Source of the DNA: a virus
Reading direction: 5' to 3' (one strand)
IMG/VR virus record: IMGVR_UViG_3300021375_000191
Coordinates: 1 to 21,653 of that record
Length of the DNA stretch: 21,653 bases
Shown: one piece after another, positions 6,581-14,129 of the stretch
Numbering within the stretch: position 1 is the stretch's first letter
Layout: each line of letters starts with the position of its first letter
Position numbers and translations under genes: made by a program
Notes under the pieces: model-generated
The model's database searches: none
What the model saw: only the letters and a program-made list of their open reading frames with translations
Told to the model about the DNA's origin: nothing

Positions 6581-7840
6581 TTATGAAGAAAGTTTCTTAC
6601 GTAATGTAAGTAACACGCCTTCATCAAGCGGAATTTCTTTATTAACTGATTCTACTGTTGGATTTGAACCCAAATACTTAACAATAGCTTCAATTAATTT
6701 GCGATCATTTGCACTAACGCCCTCAATTACCATACTATGTAGAGTATTAAAATACCCTTTAGCTTGTTCATTGGTTACGTTTGTTGCGAGATAGGATAGC
6801 TGGTGTGTAAGGATCTCTGCTTCATCTAGCACATGATTTGCTGGATGCTCAGGATCATTTTCATTAAGAGTAATACCTAGATCAGTTTGTGATTCAATCA
6901 TAGTATATAAGTCCTTAATTGTCTCTTGCACCATGCTATCCTTCTCTTGTTTTTCAGCTACAATACGGCCCACCTTACCGAGGATATCATTTAATTCCTC
7001 AGTGGTAAATGTATTATACAGAAACTTTTCACTTATGTCAACACTTTTCTCGACATTTTCTGAATTATTTTCAGAAACTTGAAAATTGTTATAACCTTTG
7101 AGTGTTGAGAGAGCATGTATCGTGTTTTTGTGTTCTGCAAGTTTTGACCTTACAGTATCAACAATTTCACTATTGTTCTCATTAACTAGTTTGTTAGATT
7201 GAACATGTCTAACAAATCTATTGAGGCTTGCAATCTCTTCGCATATGCTTAAAATTGCCTCTCCTTTTGGATCATAGGGAGTGCCGCCTTCATTAACGTG
7301 CATCGCCATCGCTTTTGCTCCACCCATATATCTATGGGGGAACTTAAATCTTTCACCTTGTGAGTTTTCAATAAACAGTGAGTGTATGTGTCTACTACGT
7401 GAACCACGTACTTCCTCATTAACGCCCTTAGTATGCTTAATTACAAGCCTTGCGTTTTCCTTTTGAATGTATGATGTCTTAACTGTGCCATAAGGTTTAC
7501 TAAACCCTTCTACTACACTTTGATGTGCAAAGTCTTTTGGCTCTATCTTTTTCTCAAATTTTCTCACTGTAAACTCACCTAAATTCTTATGTGTTGCTTT
7601 CTTAATAGTATTTAGCAAAATCTTATTTTTTGTTACATCAAAGGCAGAACCTGCTTGGACCACAACTTCAGTTTGATTATCTTCTGTACGAAGTGTAAGC
7701 ATTAAGTCATTATCATAAGCATAGAATCGTGTTGCTTCATCTACGTTAGTTGTCTTTTGGCCTTCTTCTGTGAATAACTTTACTTTGTATCCACTGCCTT
7801 TGATAATGTTAAAAAGTTCGTTTGCTAACTGGTTTTCCAT
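6581..7840 (-). CDS. Conserved-type phage protein of unknown function, 419 residues
   Basis: No named family is recognised. The ATG at 7840 (MENQLANELF) is chosen because AAAGGA lies 7 bases upstream and the frame before it would overlap the late promoter and gp17. The N-terminal half (1-200) is mixed alpha/beta with a basic patch (KKATHKN, RKFEKKIEPK) and an R-x-R-H-I-H segment near 150. The C-terminal half is mostly helical and rich in Asn, Glu and Lys, with coiled-coil-like character (about 270-390). It is expressed from an ATAAATA box that overlaps the end of gp17, so it is a late gene. A packaging or virion role is likely, but this is only from context. Confidence 0.65.
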   Translation of the reverse strand: MENQLANELFNIIKGSGYKVKLFTEEGQKTTNVDEATRFYAYDNDLMLTLRTEDNQTEVVVQAGSAFDVTKNKILLNTIKKATHKNLGEFTVRKFEKKIEPKDFAHQSVVEGFSKPYGTVKTSYIQKENARLVIKHTKGVNEEVRGSRSRHIHSLFIENSQGERFKFPHRYMGGAKAMAMHVNEGGTPYDPKGEAILSICEEIASLNRFVRHVQSNKLVNENNSEIVDTVRSKLAEHKNTIHALSTLKGYNNFQVSENNSENVEKSVDISEKFLYNTFTTEELNDILGKVGRIVAEKQEKDSMVQETIKDLYTMIESQTDLGITLNENDPEHPANHVLDEAEILTHQLSYLATNVTNEQAKGYFNTLHSMVIEGVSANDRKLIEAIVKYLGSNPTVESVNKEIPLDEGVLLTLRKKLSS

Positions 7841-7862
7841 TGGTTTGTCCTTTGTGCATATG

Positions 7863-7869
7863 TATTTAT
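7863..7869 (-). promoter_or_regulatory. Late promoter box for the 419-residue gene
   Basis: The minus-strand sequence GATAAATAC overlaps the gp17 TGA stop. A leader of about 17 bases with AAAGGA follows before the ATG at 7840. It matches the T4 late consensus TATAAATA except for the first base. Confidence 0.75.
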
Positions 7870-9428
7870 CATAAAATGCTAAACGGCATAGGTTCTTCAT
7901 AATCCTCATCTTGAGGTCTACCTTTTAGGTCCATGAACGCTCTATCTTCATATTTTGTTAACTCTAATGCCATGCGTACAATAAGTACTGCCGCCATTAC
8001 AAGATCATCCGTTTCGCCTTCTTTGGCGGAATAGCTATTACCCTTAGCACAAAATGTTTTTAATTCTTGTAAAAAGTTTCTACTAGCCACTTCCATCTTA
8101 TCTGTTTCTACCCACTGTTTTAACTTAGCACACGCTGTAACTTTGGATTTGTGAGTAGTTGTAAATCCACGTCTTAGCCTACCTGGTCCTGGCTTTTTAG
8201 GTTCAGTTAACATCGTGCCATATACGTTTTCTTCACCCAGTTCTTCTAACATGACTAGAGCCGCCTCACCAAGAGTATTGTTTTCAATACTATAGTAGAT
8301 ACTATCTTCATCAACGCCTTCAGTAACCATAAAATCACATATTTGTTTTATAATACCTATTTGACGTTGTATGGTTGTTTTATTGTGTTGCCATTCTGCC
8401 ACTTGCTTCATACCAGGCATCTCATATACTTGTATAGCACTATAGTCACCACCAGTACCTAAACTAGGATCTAATCCAACCAGATATATTTTATCTTTTT
8501 CCAACTTCTTATACCAACGTACTTGCCCCATTTTAGATGTTGGTTCTCTTGCTACCATATTAAATAATTTAATACTATCAATTAGGGTTTCATCATATGC
8601 GATAAATTCACAGTTGTGTTCACGCCTAAAACGCTCTTCACCAATTTTTGATTGTTCTTCTTTAGCCCACTCTTCATCTCTATCTGGGTGTACGTCCCAA
8701 GTTGCTAGGAAATGTGCAAATCCATTTCTACCAGTTTTTTGTTCATTGCCAAAATCATCAATACATTTACGTGCATCATTCCAAATTTGTGCAAATTGGT
8801 CATCATCTTGATTTGGTGTACTTGTAATAATACATTTACCACCTGTTGCTAGTGTAGGTGAAAGTGAAGTCCAGAATTCTCTGGCGATATTTGGTCTAAC
8901 AAATGCAAACTCGTCTAAGTAAACAAGTGATATGGACAAACCACGTCCTGTGTTTTCTGTAGTTGCTTGTGCAATAATACGTGAACCATTATCAAATTCT
9001 AAACTACCTTTATTATAACTTGTAACACCTGCTCTAATATGATTTGGAATGTGTTCATATGCAAATCTAATACGTTGCATAATCTCTTGAGCACCACTGT
9101 ATTTGTGTGCCGCTATAAGAATAGTTTGATCTGGATTAAACATTGCATACCATAACAAGTATCCTGCCGCACAGGTACTTTTACCTGTTTGCCGTGCAAG
9201 CATACTAATACTATATCTATAAGCATGATATGTGTCAACTAATTGTACTTGATAATCATATAATCCAAACTTCATACGACCCTTTGTTGGGTGTTGGATA
9301 TAACAAAAATTCATAAGGAAGTATTTAGGATCTTGCATACAATTTGCAAGATCTACAACTTGTTGCTCAGTATATTTTTCTTTTATATACGGAGTTTTAG
9401 TTAATTTTGTGTCTACTGTTCCTGCCAT
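7869..9428 (-). CDS. 17: gp17 large terminase subunit
   Basis: 519 residues from the ATG at 9428 (MAGTVDTKL). An upstream in-frame start would run 54 bases into the PP-loop gene and is unlikely. The protein is the packaging ATPase and headful nuclease that pumps DNA into the prohead. The ATPase domain has Walker A ARQTGKST (78-85) and Walker B LVYLDEF (about 168-174) with catalytic Glu. The following ITSTPN is the coupling motif. The C-terminal RNase H-like nuclease shows GLDPSLGTGGDYSAI, with the metal-binding Asp at 320, an acidic residue in YSIENN (382), and Asp474/475 in TDDLVMA. T4 gp17 is 610 residues. The ATG lies one base after the stop of the upstream gene. Confidence 0.95.
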   Translation of the reverse strand: MAGTVDTKLTKTPYIKEKYTEQQVVDLANCMQDPKYFLMNFCYIQHPTKGRMKFGLYDYQVQLVDTYHAYRYSISMLARQTGKSTCAAGYLLWYAMFNPDQTILIAAHKYSGAQEIMQRIRFAYEHIPNHIRAGVTSYNKGSLEFDNGSRIIAQATTENTGRGLSISLVYLDEFAFVRPNIAREFWTSLSPTLATGGKCIITSTPNQDDDQFAQIWNDARKCIDDFGNEQKTGRNGFAHFLATWDVHPDRDEEWAKEEQSKIGEERFRREHNCEFIAYDETLIDSIKLFNMVAREPTSKMGQVRWYKKLEKDKIYLVGLDPSLGTGGDYSAIQVYEMPGMKQVAEWQHNKTTIQRQIGIIKQICDFMVTEGVDEDSIYYSIENNTLGEAALVMLEELGEENVYGTMLTEPKKPGPGRLRRGFTTTHKSKVTACAKLKQWVETDKMEVASRNFLQELKTFCAKGNSYSAKEGETDDLVMAAVLIVRMALELTKYEDRAFMDLKGRPQDEDYEEPMPFSIL

Positions 9429-9429
9429 A

Positions 9430-10119
9430 TTAGTATTTACCAAAAGCCCAATTACGTTCTTTACACCACCAACATTCACCACAATGCGTTATCATCCAAC
9501 TAGGTTCATCTTTATTGTGTCTTGCTTCTTGTTCGCAACTACGAGTAAACGGAAATAAACTTTCCATTAAGTCAAAATGTTCATATAAGTATGCTATAAA
9601 TCGTTTATCAACACTCATCACTGGCATCCAACGTGTTACATCTTCACCAAGTTTACTAAATGCTGGACGGCTATGTCCTTTATCTCTTGGTTGATGTCTA
9701 CCCTTTAATAAGTATTCTATATCAAGTGGTGGATTCTGTGTTGTTCCGTGTACTGTAAATGTAATACCATGTATATCACGTATTAATCTTTCAGTATCAT
9801 TTAATTCTGTTCTTCTTTGATCATCACTATAAAATGTATAATGGCTTTTTATTAGCTCAGTACCAGTTAATTCTAGTATCTTATCTAATACAGTTGTTGA
9901 CCATTTAGCATTATACCAACCCTTAACTGGGTTTGCAGATGTTATAACGTGTATCTCTGCTTCAGGTATATTCTTTTCACAGTAGTTTATTAGCATCCAC
10001 AATAACACGGCGCTGTCTGCGCCACCTGAGATGTTCATACATATCTTAGTATGTGGTTCTGGAACAACAAATTTAATAGACTGACCAAAGCCGTCTTCAT
10101 AAGTAGTAATCGGTCGCAT
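9430..10119 (-). CDS. PP-loop ATPase, QueC-like
   Basis: 229 residues. The PP-loop SGGADSA at 31-37 is the ATP pyrophosphatase signature used to adenylate a carboxyl or carbonyl group. The C-terminal Cys195 ... Cys213-x2-Cys216-x2-Cys219 with a following Arg (CGECWWCKER) matches the zinc site of QueC (7-cyano-7-deazaguanine synthase). Middle features such as TVHGTTQNPP and RPAF are consistent with a substrate pocket but are not a classical QueC set. Phage QueC homologues can supply 7-deazaguanine for tRNA or for modified genomic DNA. A PAPS-reductase- or asparagine-synthetase-type PP-loop enzyme is the main alternative. It starts directly after the stop of the 63-residue gene and ends one base before gp17. 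Confidence 0.65.
   Translation of the reverse strand: MRPITTYEDGFGQSIKFVVPEPHTKICMNISGGADSAVLLWMLINYCEKNIPEAEIHVITSANPVKGWYNAKWSTTVLDKILELTGTELIKSHYTFYSDDQRRTELNDTERLIRDIHGITFTVHGTTQNPPLDIEYLLKGRHQPRDKGHSRPAFSKLGEDVTRWMPVMSVDKRFIAYLYEHFDLMESLFPFTRSCEQEARHNKDEPSWMITHCGECWWCKERNWAFGKY
9434..9440 (-). promoter_or_regulatory. Possible degenerate late promoter box for gp17
   Basis: The minus strand reads GGTAAATACTAATATG, 6 of 8 matches to TATAAATA, with the same 5 bases (CTAAT) between box and ATG as at the 63-residue gene. It lies inside the last codons of the PP-loop gene. If active, gp17 mRNA would be leaderless; if not, gp17 is read from upstream. Confidence 0.4.
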
Positions 10120-10311
10120 CTACTTGTCCATTAACTTAACTATTCTAGGTTTGAATAGTTTTTGGTCACCTTTTGTTGTTTTTAAAACAGGTTGGTTGTT
10201 TTCATCTGTAGTGAACCCTGTTACGACTGCTTTACGGTTTTTAAACTTGCCAACCATAACTTCGTCGCCTACCTTTATACTAGGTAATTTTAAGATGTCT
10301 TTTACTTTCAT
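10120..10311 (-). CDS. Small basic SH3/KOW-like protein, 63 residues
   Basis: A start at the ATG 10311 (MKVKDILKLPSIKVGDEV) is chosen; an in-frame TTG five codons upstream lies inside the late promoter. The protein is short, basic and strand-rich. The segment VGDEVMVGKFKNRKAVVTGF has the look of a small SH3-like or KOW-type barrel (x-V-G-D-x-V-x-V-G-x-F ... G). No function is known. A protein of this type often sits near the terminase in marine T4-like phages, as far as I recall. It is preceded by a terminator and an ATAAATA box, so it begins the transcription unit that contains the PP-loop ATPase and gp17. Confidence 0.65.
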   Translation of the reverse strand: MKVKDILKLPSIKVGDEVMVGKFKNRKAVVTGFTTDENNQPVLKTTKGDQKLFKPRIVKLMDK

Positions 10312-10316
10312 ATTAG

Positions 10317-10323
10317 TATTTAT
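10317..10323 (-). promoter_or_regulatory. Late promoter box for the 63-residue gene, PP-loop ATPase and gp17
   Basis: The minus strand reads GATAAATACTAATATG. The box ends exactly 5 bases before the ATG at 10311, leaving no room for a ribosome site, so the transcript is predicted to be leaderless. A terminator lies immediately upstream. Confidence 0.75.
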
Positions 10324-10334
10324 CAAGATAGAAA

Positions 10335-10355
10335 ACCCACGCTATTAGCGTGGGT
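10335..10355 (-). terminator. Rho-independent terminator after the 518-residue gene
   Basis: ACCCACGCT (10335-10343) and AGCGTGGGT (10347-10355) form a perfect 9-bp stem with a 3-base loop. The minus strand continues TTTTC. It lies 18 bases past the stop codon and directly before the next late promoter. Confidence 0.85.
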
Positions 10356-10373
10356 CTTTATACGCAAAAGCAA

Positions 10374-11930
10374 TTACTTAGCTTTGAAATTTTTATATGC
10401 GTTTGATAGTTTTTCTTTAGTGTGGCTTTCAGTAACATTAACTTTCATGTCCTGTGCATCTAAATAACGCTTAAGACTTAGGTTAACTGCTTGTGCAAAA
10501 TCATCATTTGCATCTCCAGCGTGTGCAGTTGGTTCTACTTCACCAACTCCTGCAGGAGTATTTGCCCACTCGTCTAATTTTTTATTAATTGCTTCTTCTG
10601 AAATTCCAGAATTTTTAAGCAAGTTAATAAGTTGTGTGGTATCCATTGTTGGGGACTCATCAAGTTCTTCTTTTTCGTCCTCATCTTCCATTTCTTCATC
10701 TTCAGTTACAGCATCTTCATCTGTTTCTTCTGATTCTACTTTGTATTTTTTACCATCAACTTCAAATTCTTTTTTGCCAGCTTTTCTAGCTTTTTCTAAT
10801 TCACCTGAGAATTCATTGCCTTCATTTGGCTCTTCATCAAGTTCTTTTTTAGCTTCGTCTAGCTCTTTTTCTGATTCTTTTTCCTCAGCCACTGGAGCCT
10901 TCTTTATTCCAGCAATCTGTAGGATTCTGTCTACTTCTTCCATAGTTCGCTCCTTATTTCTAATTGATTCATTTCCTTCACCGTAATCGGCTTCTAGATG
11001 GGCAGTACCCTCTTCTTGCATGCCTTGCTCAGACCAACTAACGGGCATATCAATGATATCACTAATTGCATCTTCAAATCCAGTGTCTGTATAAATTGTC
11101 CAAGGGCCATCGTGTTCTACTGAAACACTTGCATATCCATCGCCATCCTTATGAATTGAGATCTTTCCAACATTTACTGTATCAGTAACTGGTTCACCAC
11201 GCTTTTCGCCTTGCCAAATACTGTCGCCTGCAAGTTGTACAACATTGTTGTGATTAATTTGGTTAGTGTCTTCTCCAAGTTTTGATAACTTTTTCTGTAA
11301 TGCTAACATTTCACTTGAACGTTCAATGTTATAAGCCCGATTGTGGTCACCTTTTGCTTGGGCATCACTTGCCATTTGTTTTAACTTAGCCATTTGTGCT
11401 TTGAGTTTTTCTTTATCATTAGGCACATTAAGCTCATCAATTTGTTTTGATTCATCAAAATCAATATCCATATCATGATGGCGTTTATAATCTGCAACAA
11501 AGTCTTGAATTTGATCACCACTTAAATAACGAATCAGTTCATCTAATACTGCTTCTTCGCCTTCAATATCAACTAAGTTATAAATTGGTTCTGCAAATTC
11601 ACCAACTGCTTCAGTTGTTGATTCTCCACAGTTTTGGCAATTACAATCTGGTCCACAATTTCCGCCACATGCACAATCTGGGCCACAGCCACAATCTGAT
11701 TCTTGTACACTTTCATATTCACCTGGCCTAGCCATGTTTTTTGATCCTGCCCACTTTGCTAAACGTGCCGCCAACTTGGCCGCATCTTCTCTAGAAAGTT
11801 GAACATAACCTTTAGATCCAGTAAGTTGAATTGCTGTTCCATCTTTACTGGCGAATTGTTTTACATCAACGCCGCCGATGGAACCCATTTCAGTTCCTTC
11901 TGGAAGAATTCCTTTTTTGAGTTGTCTCAT
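10374..11930 (-). CDS. Large acidic protein with Cys cluster, probable head/prohead-associated
   Basis: 518 residues, no single named family. Residues 1-65 form a small domain (GSKGYVQLSREDAAKLAARLAKW is its helix end). Residues 80-101 contain eight Cys in 22 positions (80, 82, 86, 88, 92, 96, 98, 101) in a CGPDC/CxC layout like a metal-binding knot. Residues about 125-155 (ELIRYLSGDQIQDF) resemble a segment found in prohead-core-type proteins of marine phages. A helical charged part (170-220) is followed by a beta-rich domain (250-300). MEEVDRILQIAGI at 330-342 looks like an N-terminal leader motif fused inside. Residues 345-430 are very acidic, then a helical end. Start ATG 11930 has GGAGAAG upstream and overlaps the previous stop (ATGA). 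A capsid-internal role is inferred from context. Confidence 0.65.
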   Translation of the reverse strand: MRQLKKGILPEGTEMGSIGGVDVKQFASKDGTAIQLTGSKGYVQLSREDAAKLAARLAKWAGSKNMARPGEYESVQESDCGCGPDCACGGNCGPDCNCQNCGESTTEAVGEFAEPIYNLVDIEGEEAVLDELIRYLSGDQIQDFVADYKRHHDMDIDFDESKQIDELNVPNDKEKLKAQMAKLKQMASDAQAKGDHNRAYNIERSSEMLALQKKLSKLGEDTNQINHNNVVQLAGDSIWQGEKRGEPVTDTVNVGKISIHKDGDGYASVSVEHDGPWTIYTDTGFEDAISDIIDMPVSWSEQGMQEEGTAHLEADYGEGNESIRNKERTMEEVDRILQIAGIKKAPVAEEKESEKELDEAKKELDEEPNEGNEFSGELEKARKAGKKEFEVDGKKYKVESEETDEDAVTEDEEMEDEDEKEELDESPTMDTTQLINLLKNSGISEEAINKKLDEWANTPAGVGEVEPTAHAGDANDDFAQAVNLSLKRYLDAQDMKVNVTESHTKEKLSNAYKNFKAK

Positions 11931-12421
11931 TTTTCTTCTCCATCTTTACGCATGGCTAATAATTCTTGTACAAATTTTGTATTATATTTGTCACCGTAAT
12001 AATCTTCACCGTTGATTTTTTCTGCGTCATTGTAGTCTCCATCTTCTAAAATAGAGCCCTCAGGTTCAGCATCTGTTTGTGCCATCTCCTGCTGTTCAAG
12101 TGGTTCCATGTTACTTCTAACTTTCATGGCGCCATCACTTAAACCTAATAAACTTGAAATTTCTGTTTGTATTTGATAAGCACTTGCAGGACGTTGAGTT
12201 ACGAACTCAATTACATGTACCTCATATCCACGAGCTTGTGGGAAATCATAAGGGGCACTCTGAAGCATTAATTTCTTCGGTGCCTGTACACTTTTAACTT
12301 CATATTTTGCAAGATGGTTCTCTATACGTTCAATATCCGAATCGTCCATCGGGTGTATTGTTTTAATTCTATAAACGAACTCTTTCTTTGATTCCGTTAA
12401 ATATTCTTTGAATGTTTTCAT
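11927..12421 (-). CDS. Putative internal head protein with capsid-targeting N-terminus
   Basis: 164 residues, unknown family. The ATG at 12421 is chosen because GGAG precedes it by 9 bases and because the earlier in-frame ATG lies within the late promoter. The N-terminus MKTFKEYLTES closely resembles the capsid-targeting sequence of T4 internal proteins (MKTYQEFIAE), which is cut by the prohead protease gp21 after the (L/I)xE. Cleavage after LTE (residue 10) would be predicted here. The body has a mixed fold (about 14-85) and an acidic Asn/Asp-rich C-terminal half. It is followed, with a 4-base overlap, by the large Cys-cluster protein. A packaged internal or scaffold protein is the best guess. 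Confidence 0.6.
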   Translation of the reverse strand: MKTFKEYLTESKKEFVYRIKTIHPMDDSDIERIENHLAKYEVKSVQAPKKLMLQSAPYDFPQARGYEVHVIEFVTQRPASAYQIQTEISSLLGLSDGAMKVRSNMEPLEQQEMAQTDAEPEGSILEDGDYNDAEKINGEDYYGDKYNTKFVQELLAMRKDGEEK

Positions 12422-12440
12422 TTGTACATCTCCACTATAA

Positions 12441-12968
12441 TTATTTATCATTTTCCTTCATCTTTTGCATGATAGAATCAAGCATAGTACTGCGATCTCC
12501 TAAAAATTCTCCCTCTACTTCAGTAGGTTCATCTCCAGCTTCCTTCATATCTAACTTTCTTTCATCCAAATCTAGCTTTGCTTTACGCATTTGAAGTTCA
12601 ATCATCTTTAATTTTTTATCCATTTTATGTTGCTTGGCTTGTAATGCCGCTGATAACATTTTACTTGCACTATCAAATATTGGAGCCGCATGTCTATCTT
12701 CTACATTTTTTCCTAAATCACATAACTCATCAAATGTAATCATAGCTCTTTGTGCATAATCATCCATCTCTCTATCTACATCTTCTAAACCTTGTACAAC
12801 AGGTAATGAACTATCAATACGATTAGTCATATCAAGATCCTTTTGTACTAGTGCTATTTCATCTTTAGCTTCTTCCACTGTGATTTCTTCTTCTTGTTCA
12901 TCTTCAAGTGGAATTTTGATGTCTTCAATGGGCGGTAATCCCAATTCTTCTTCAAGTTTTTTTGTCAT
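12441..12968 (-). CDS. 16: gp16 small terminase subunit
   Basis: 175 residues; T4 gp16 is 164. It recognises concatemeric DNA and regulates the gp17 motor as a ring. The layout fits: an acidic N-terminal arm (about 1-40), then a central coiled-coil region. In the centre, DYAQRAMITFDELCDLGKNV is followed by APIFDSASKMLSAALQAK and a long charged helix KMDKKLKMIELQMRKAKLDL (about 115-140), and the tail is acidic. The segment corresponds to the conserved oligomerisation region of T4-like gp16. The ATG at 12968 has AAAAGGA 9 bases upstream, inside the end of gene 4 (4-base overlap). Unlike in T4, it is separated from gp17 by five genes. Confidence 0.75.
   Translation of the reverse strand: MTKKLEEELGLPPIEDIKIPLEDEQEEEITVEEAKDEIALVQKDLDMTNRIDSSLPVVQGLEDVDREMDDYAQRAMITFDELCDLGKNVEDRHAAPIFDSASKMLSAALQAKQHKMDKKLKMIELQMRKAKLDLDERKLDMKEAGDEPTEVEGEFLGDRSTMLDSIMQKMKENDK
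12442..12448 (-). promoter_or_regulatory. Late promoter box for the internal-head-protein gene
   Basis: GATAAATAATTATAG lies on the minus strand over the gp16 stop region. A leader of about 15 bases containing GGAG then leads to the ATG at 12421. Confidence 0.7.
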
Positions 12969-13414
12969 CTTTTTTTCCTTTTGGAATTTTGTGGCTTATT
13001 GAAAATTTCATTCTCTGTAATAACCCTAAATCCAAGTCCTTGCTTTGCACACCAAGCTCTTGCCGCTTCCCATTTTGCTTGATTCACAACAGCCGCCGCT
13101 TGATTTTGTGCTCCACGAGCTTCTCCCAATGTTTGTCCACTGGGTTTTATTTCTATAATTTCCGCTTTTCTGTTCTTATTCTTATCCTCATATACCATTA
13201 ACATATCGGGTACATAAGTTGTTGCTTTTCCAGTAAGTGGATTTTTATATGGAATTCTATGTGTTTCACTACCCCATGCAATAACATTAGGGTGGGCATC
13301 TGCCATTCTAAATACAGCTAATTCCCAACCACTTCTATATCTAGGTGCTCCTTTACCTACATATTTTTGTGGATTGTTTACTGTATATATACCTTGTTGA
13401 AACTTTCTCGCCAT
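12965..13414 (-). CDS. 4: gp4 head completion protein
   Basis: 149 residues, the same size as T4 gp4 (150). Shared features are the Lys/Asn-rich start with NPQKYVGKG, YRSGWELAVF, the block VIAWGSETHRIPYKNP (about 44-59), the YVPDMLMVYED strand, and EIIEIKPSGQT. The WGSE ... PD ... EIKP arrangement is reminiscent of TnsA/VSR-like nuclease folds, and T4 gp4 is needed to finish filled heads so that tails can attach. The C-terminus is strongly basic (NSKRKKR). The ATG at 13414 lies 5 bases after an AATAAATA late box with no ribosome site, and the gene overlaps gp16 by 4 bases. In T4 the gene sits beside 2/64 and 3, far from 16. Confidence 0.85.
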   Translation of the reverse strand: MARKFQQGIYTVNNPQKYVGKGAPRYRSGWELAVFRMADAHPNVIAWGSETHRIPYKNPLTGKATTYVPDMLMVYEDKNKNRKAEIIEIKPSGQTLGEARGAQNQAAAVVNQAKWEAARAWCAKQGLGFRVITENEIFNKPQNSKRKKR

Positions 13415-13419
13415 AATAC

Positions 13420-13426
13420 TATTTAT
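13420..13426 (-). promoter_or_regulatory. Late promoter box for gp4 and gp16
   Basis: The minus strand reads AATAAATAGTATTATGG, with exactly 5 bases between box and ATG. A leaderless transcript is predicted. Confidence 0.75.
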
Positions 13427-13444
13427 TACGGTAAGAACTGTTGG

Positions 13445-14125
13445 TTAGCGCCAAGTACCTGCGTCTAAAATATCAGATACTTCGCCTTTAATACTGCCAC
13501 TATTACCTGTTTTAATATCATATCCTTCATATTGTATTTGTAGAGTATATGAAACAGCCTGGCTATCACTATAATCTAGTGTATCTCCATCTATTTGTGA
13601 TATCATAGGATTGCGTAATGTAATCTCATTACAATCTTCAGCGGTGTTAATTCTAATAATTCTTAAATCTTTTAAATAATATCTGTTTCCCGATATACGG
13701 AATCCAGTCTCACTTGTGTCTGCTTTGCCACTAAAATTATTTGATATAATATCATCACCAAACTTAGCTTCATTATTTGACATAAGGCCTGCGTAATAAT
13801 AGTTACTATATTTCTTTAAAAAAGTTTCTACGATTGCTGATCTATCATCATAGACACGCATTTGAACAGGAGTATAATCTATTCCTGTTTGTATAAGTCT
13901 CTTTTTATTGTATTGATTTTGTGGTGCCACTCTTGATGTGTGTCCTGGCATTGACACACTTTGAATTCTAGTAAATGGAACGGATTGAACGGAACCATTA
14001 GCTCCGCCCACTGTCCATATACACATAAACTGGAATTTGCTCCTAGGGAACAATGGCTGTATTGTGCCAGAGTTGGTGTTTACTCCGTAAACATCGCTGG
14101 CGATGTCACCTAGAAACTTCCCCAT
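13445..14125 (-). CDS. Second tail-tube-like protein
   Basis: 226 residues. The pattern resembles the gp19 tube family: a strand FQFMCIWTV near residue 32, a helix/strand segment with SVPFTRIQSVSMPGH, QTGIDYTPVQMRVYDDRSAIVETFLKKY, then RYYLKDLRIIRI and SYTLQIQYEGYDI at the end. The core tube motif (interaction surface strand, D-D-x helix, terminal beta hairpin) can be followed, but the sequence is clearly diverged from the gp19 gene 4 bases upstream. It could be a tube paralogue, a baseplate tube initiator (gp54/gp48-like, though those are 320-360 residues in T4), or a tail-end protein. The start ATG at 14125 has no strong ribosome site and is probably coupled to gp19. Confidence 0.6.
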   Translation of the reverse strand: MGKFLGDIASDVYGVNTNSGTIQPLFPRSKFQFMCIWTVGGANGSVQSVPFTRIQSVSMPGHTSRVAPQNQYNKKRLIQTGIDYTPVQMRVYDDRSAIVETFLKKYSNYYYAGLMSNNEAKFGDDIISNNFSGKADTSETGFRISGNRYYLKDLRIIRINTAEDCNEITLRNPMISQIDGDTLDYSDSQAVSYTLQIQYEGYDIKTGNSGSIKGEVSDILDAGTWR

Positions 14126-14129
14126 TTAC

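Noticed and set aside
10636-10986. Plus-strand open frame coding a Ser-rich protein
   Set aside because: It is the antisense of the acidic Glu/Asp-rich stretch of the 518-residue protein (GAA/GAT read backwards gives Ser/Phe codons); no promoter or ribosome site.
12421-12451. Start of the internal head protein at the ATG at 12451
   Set aside because: That ATG lies within the late promoter box; the ATG at 12421 has a ribosome site and begins the targeting sequence.
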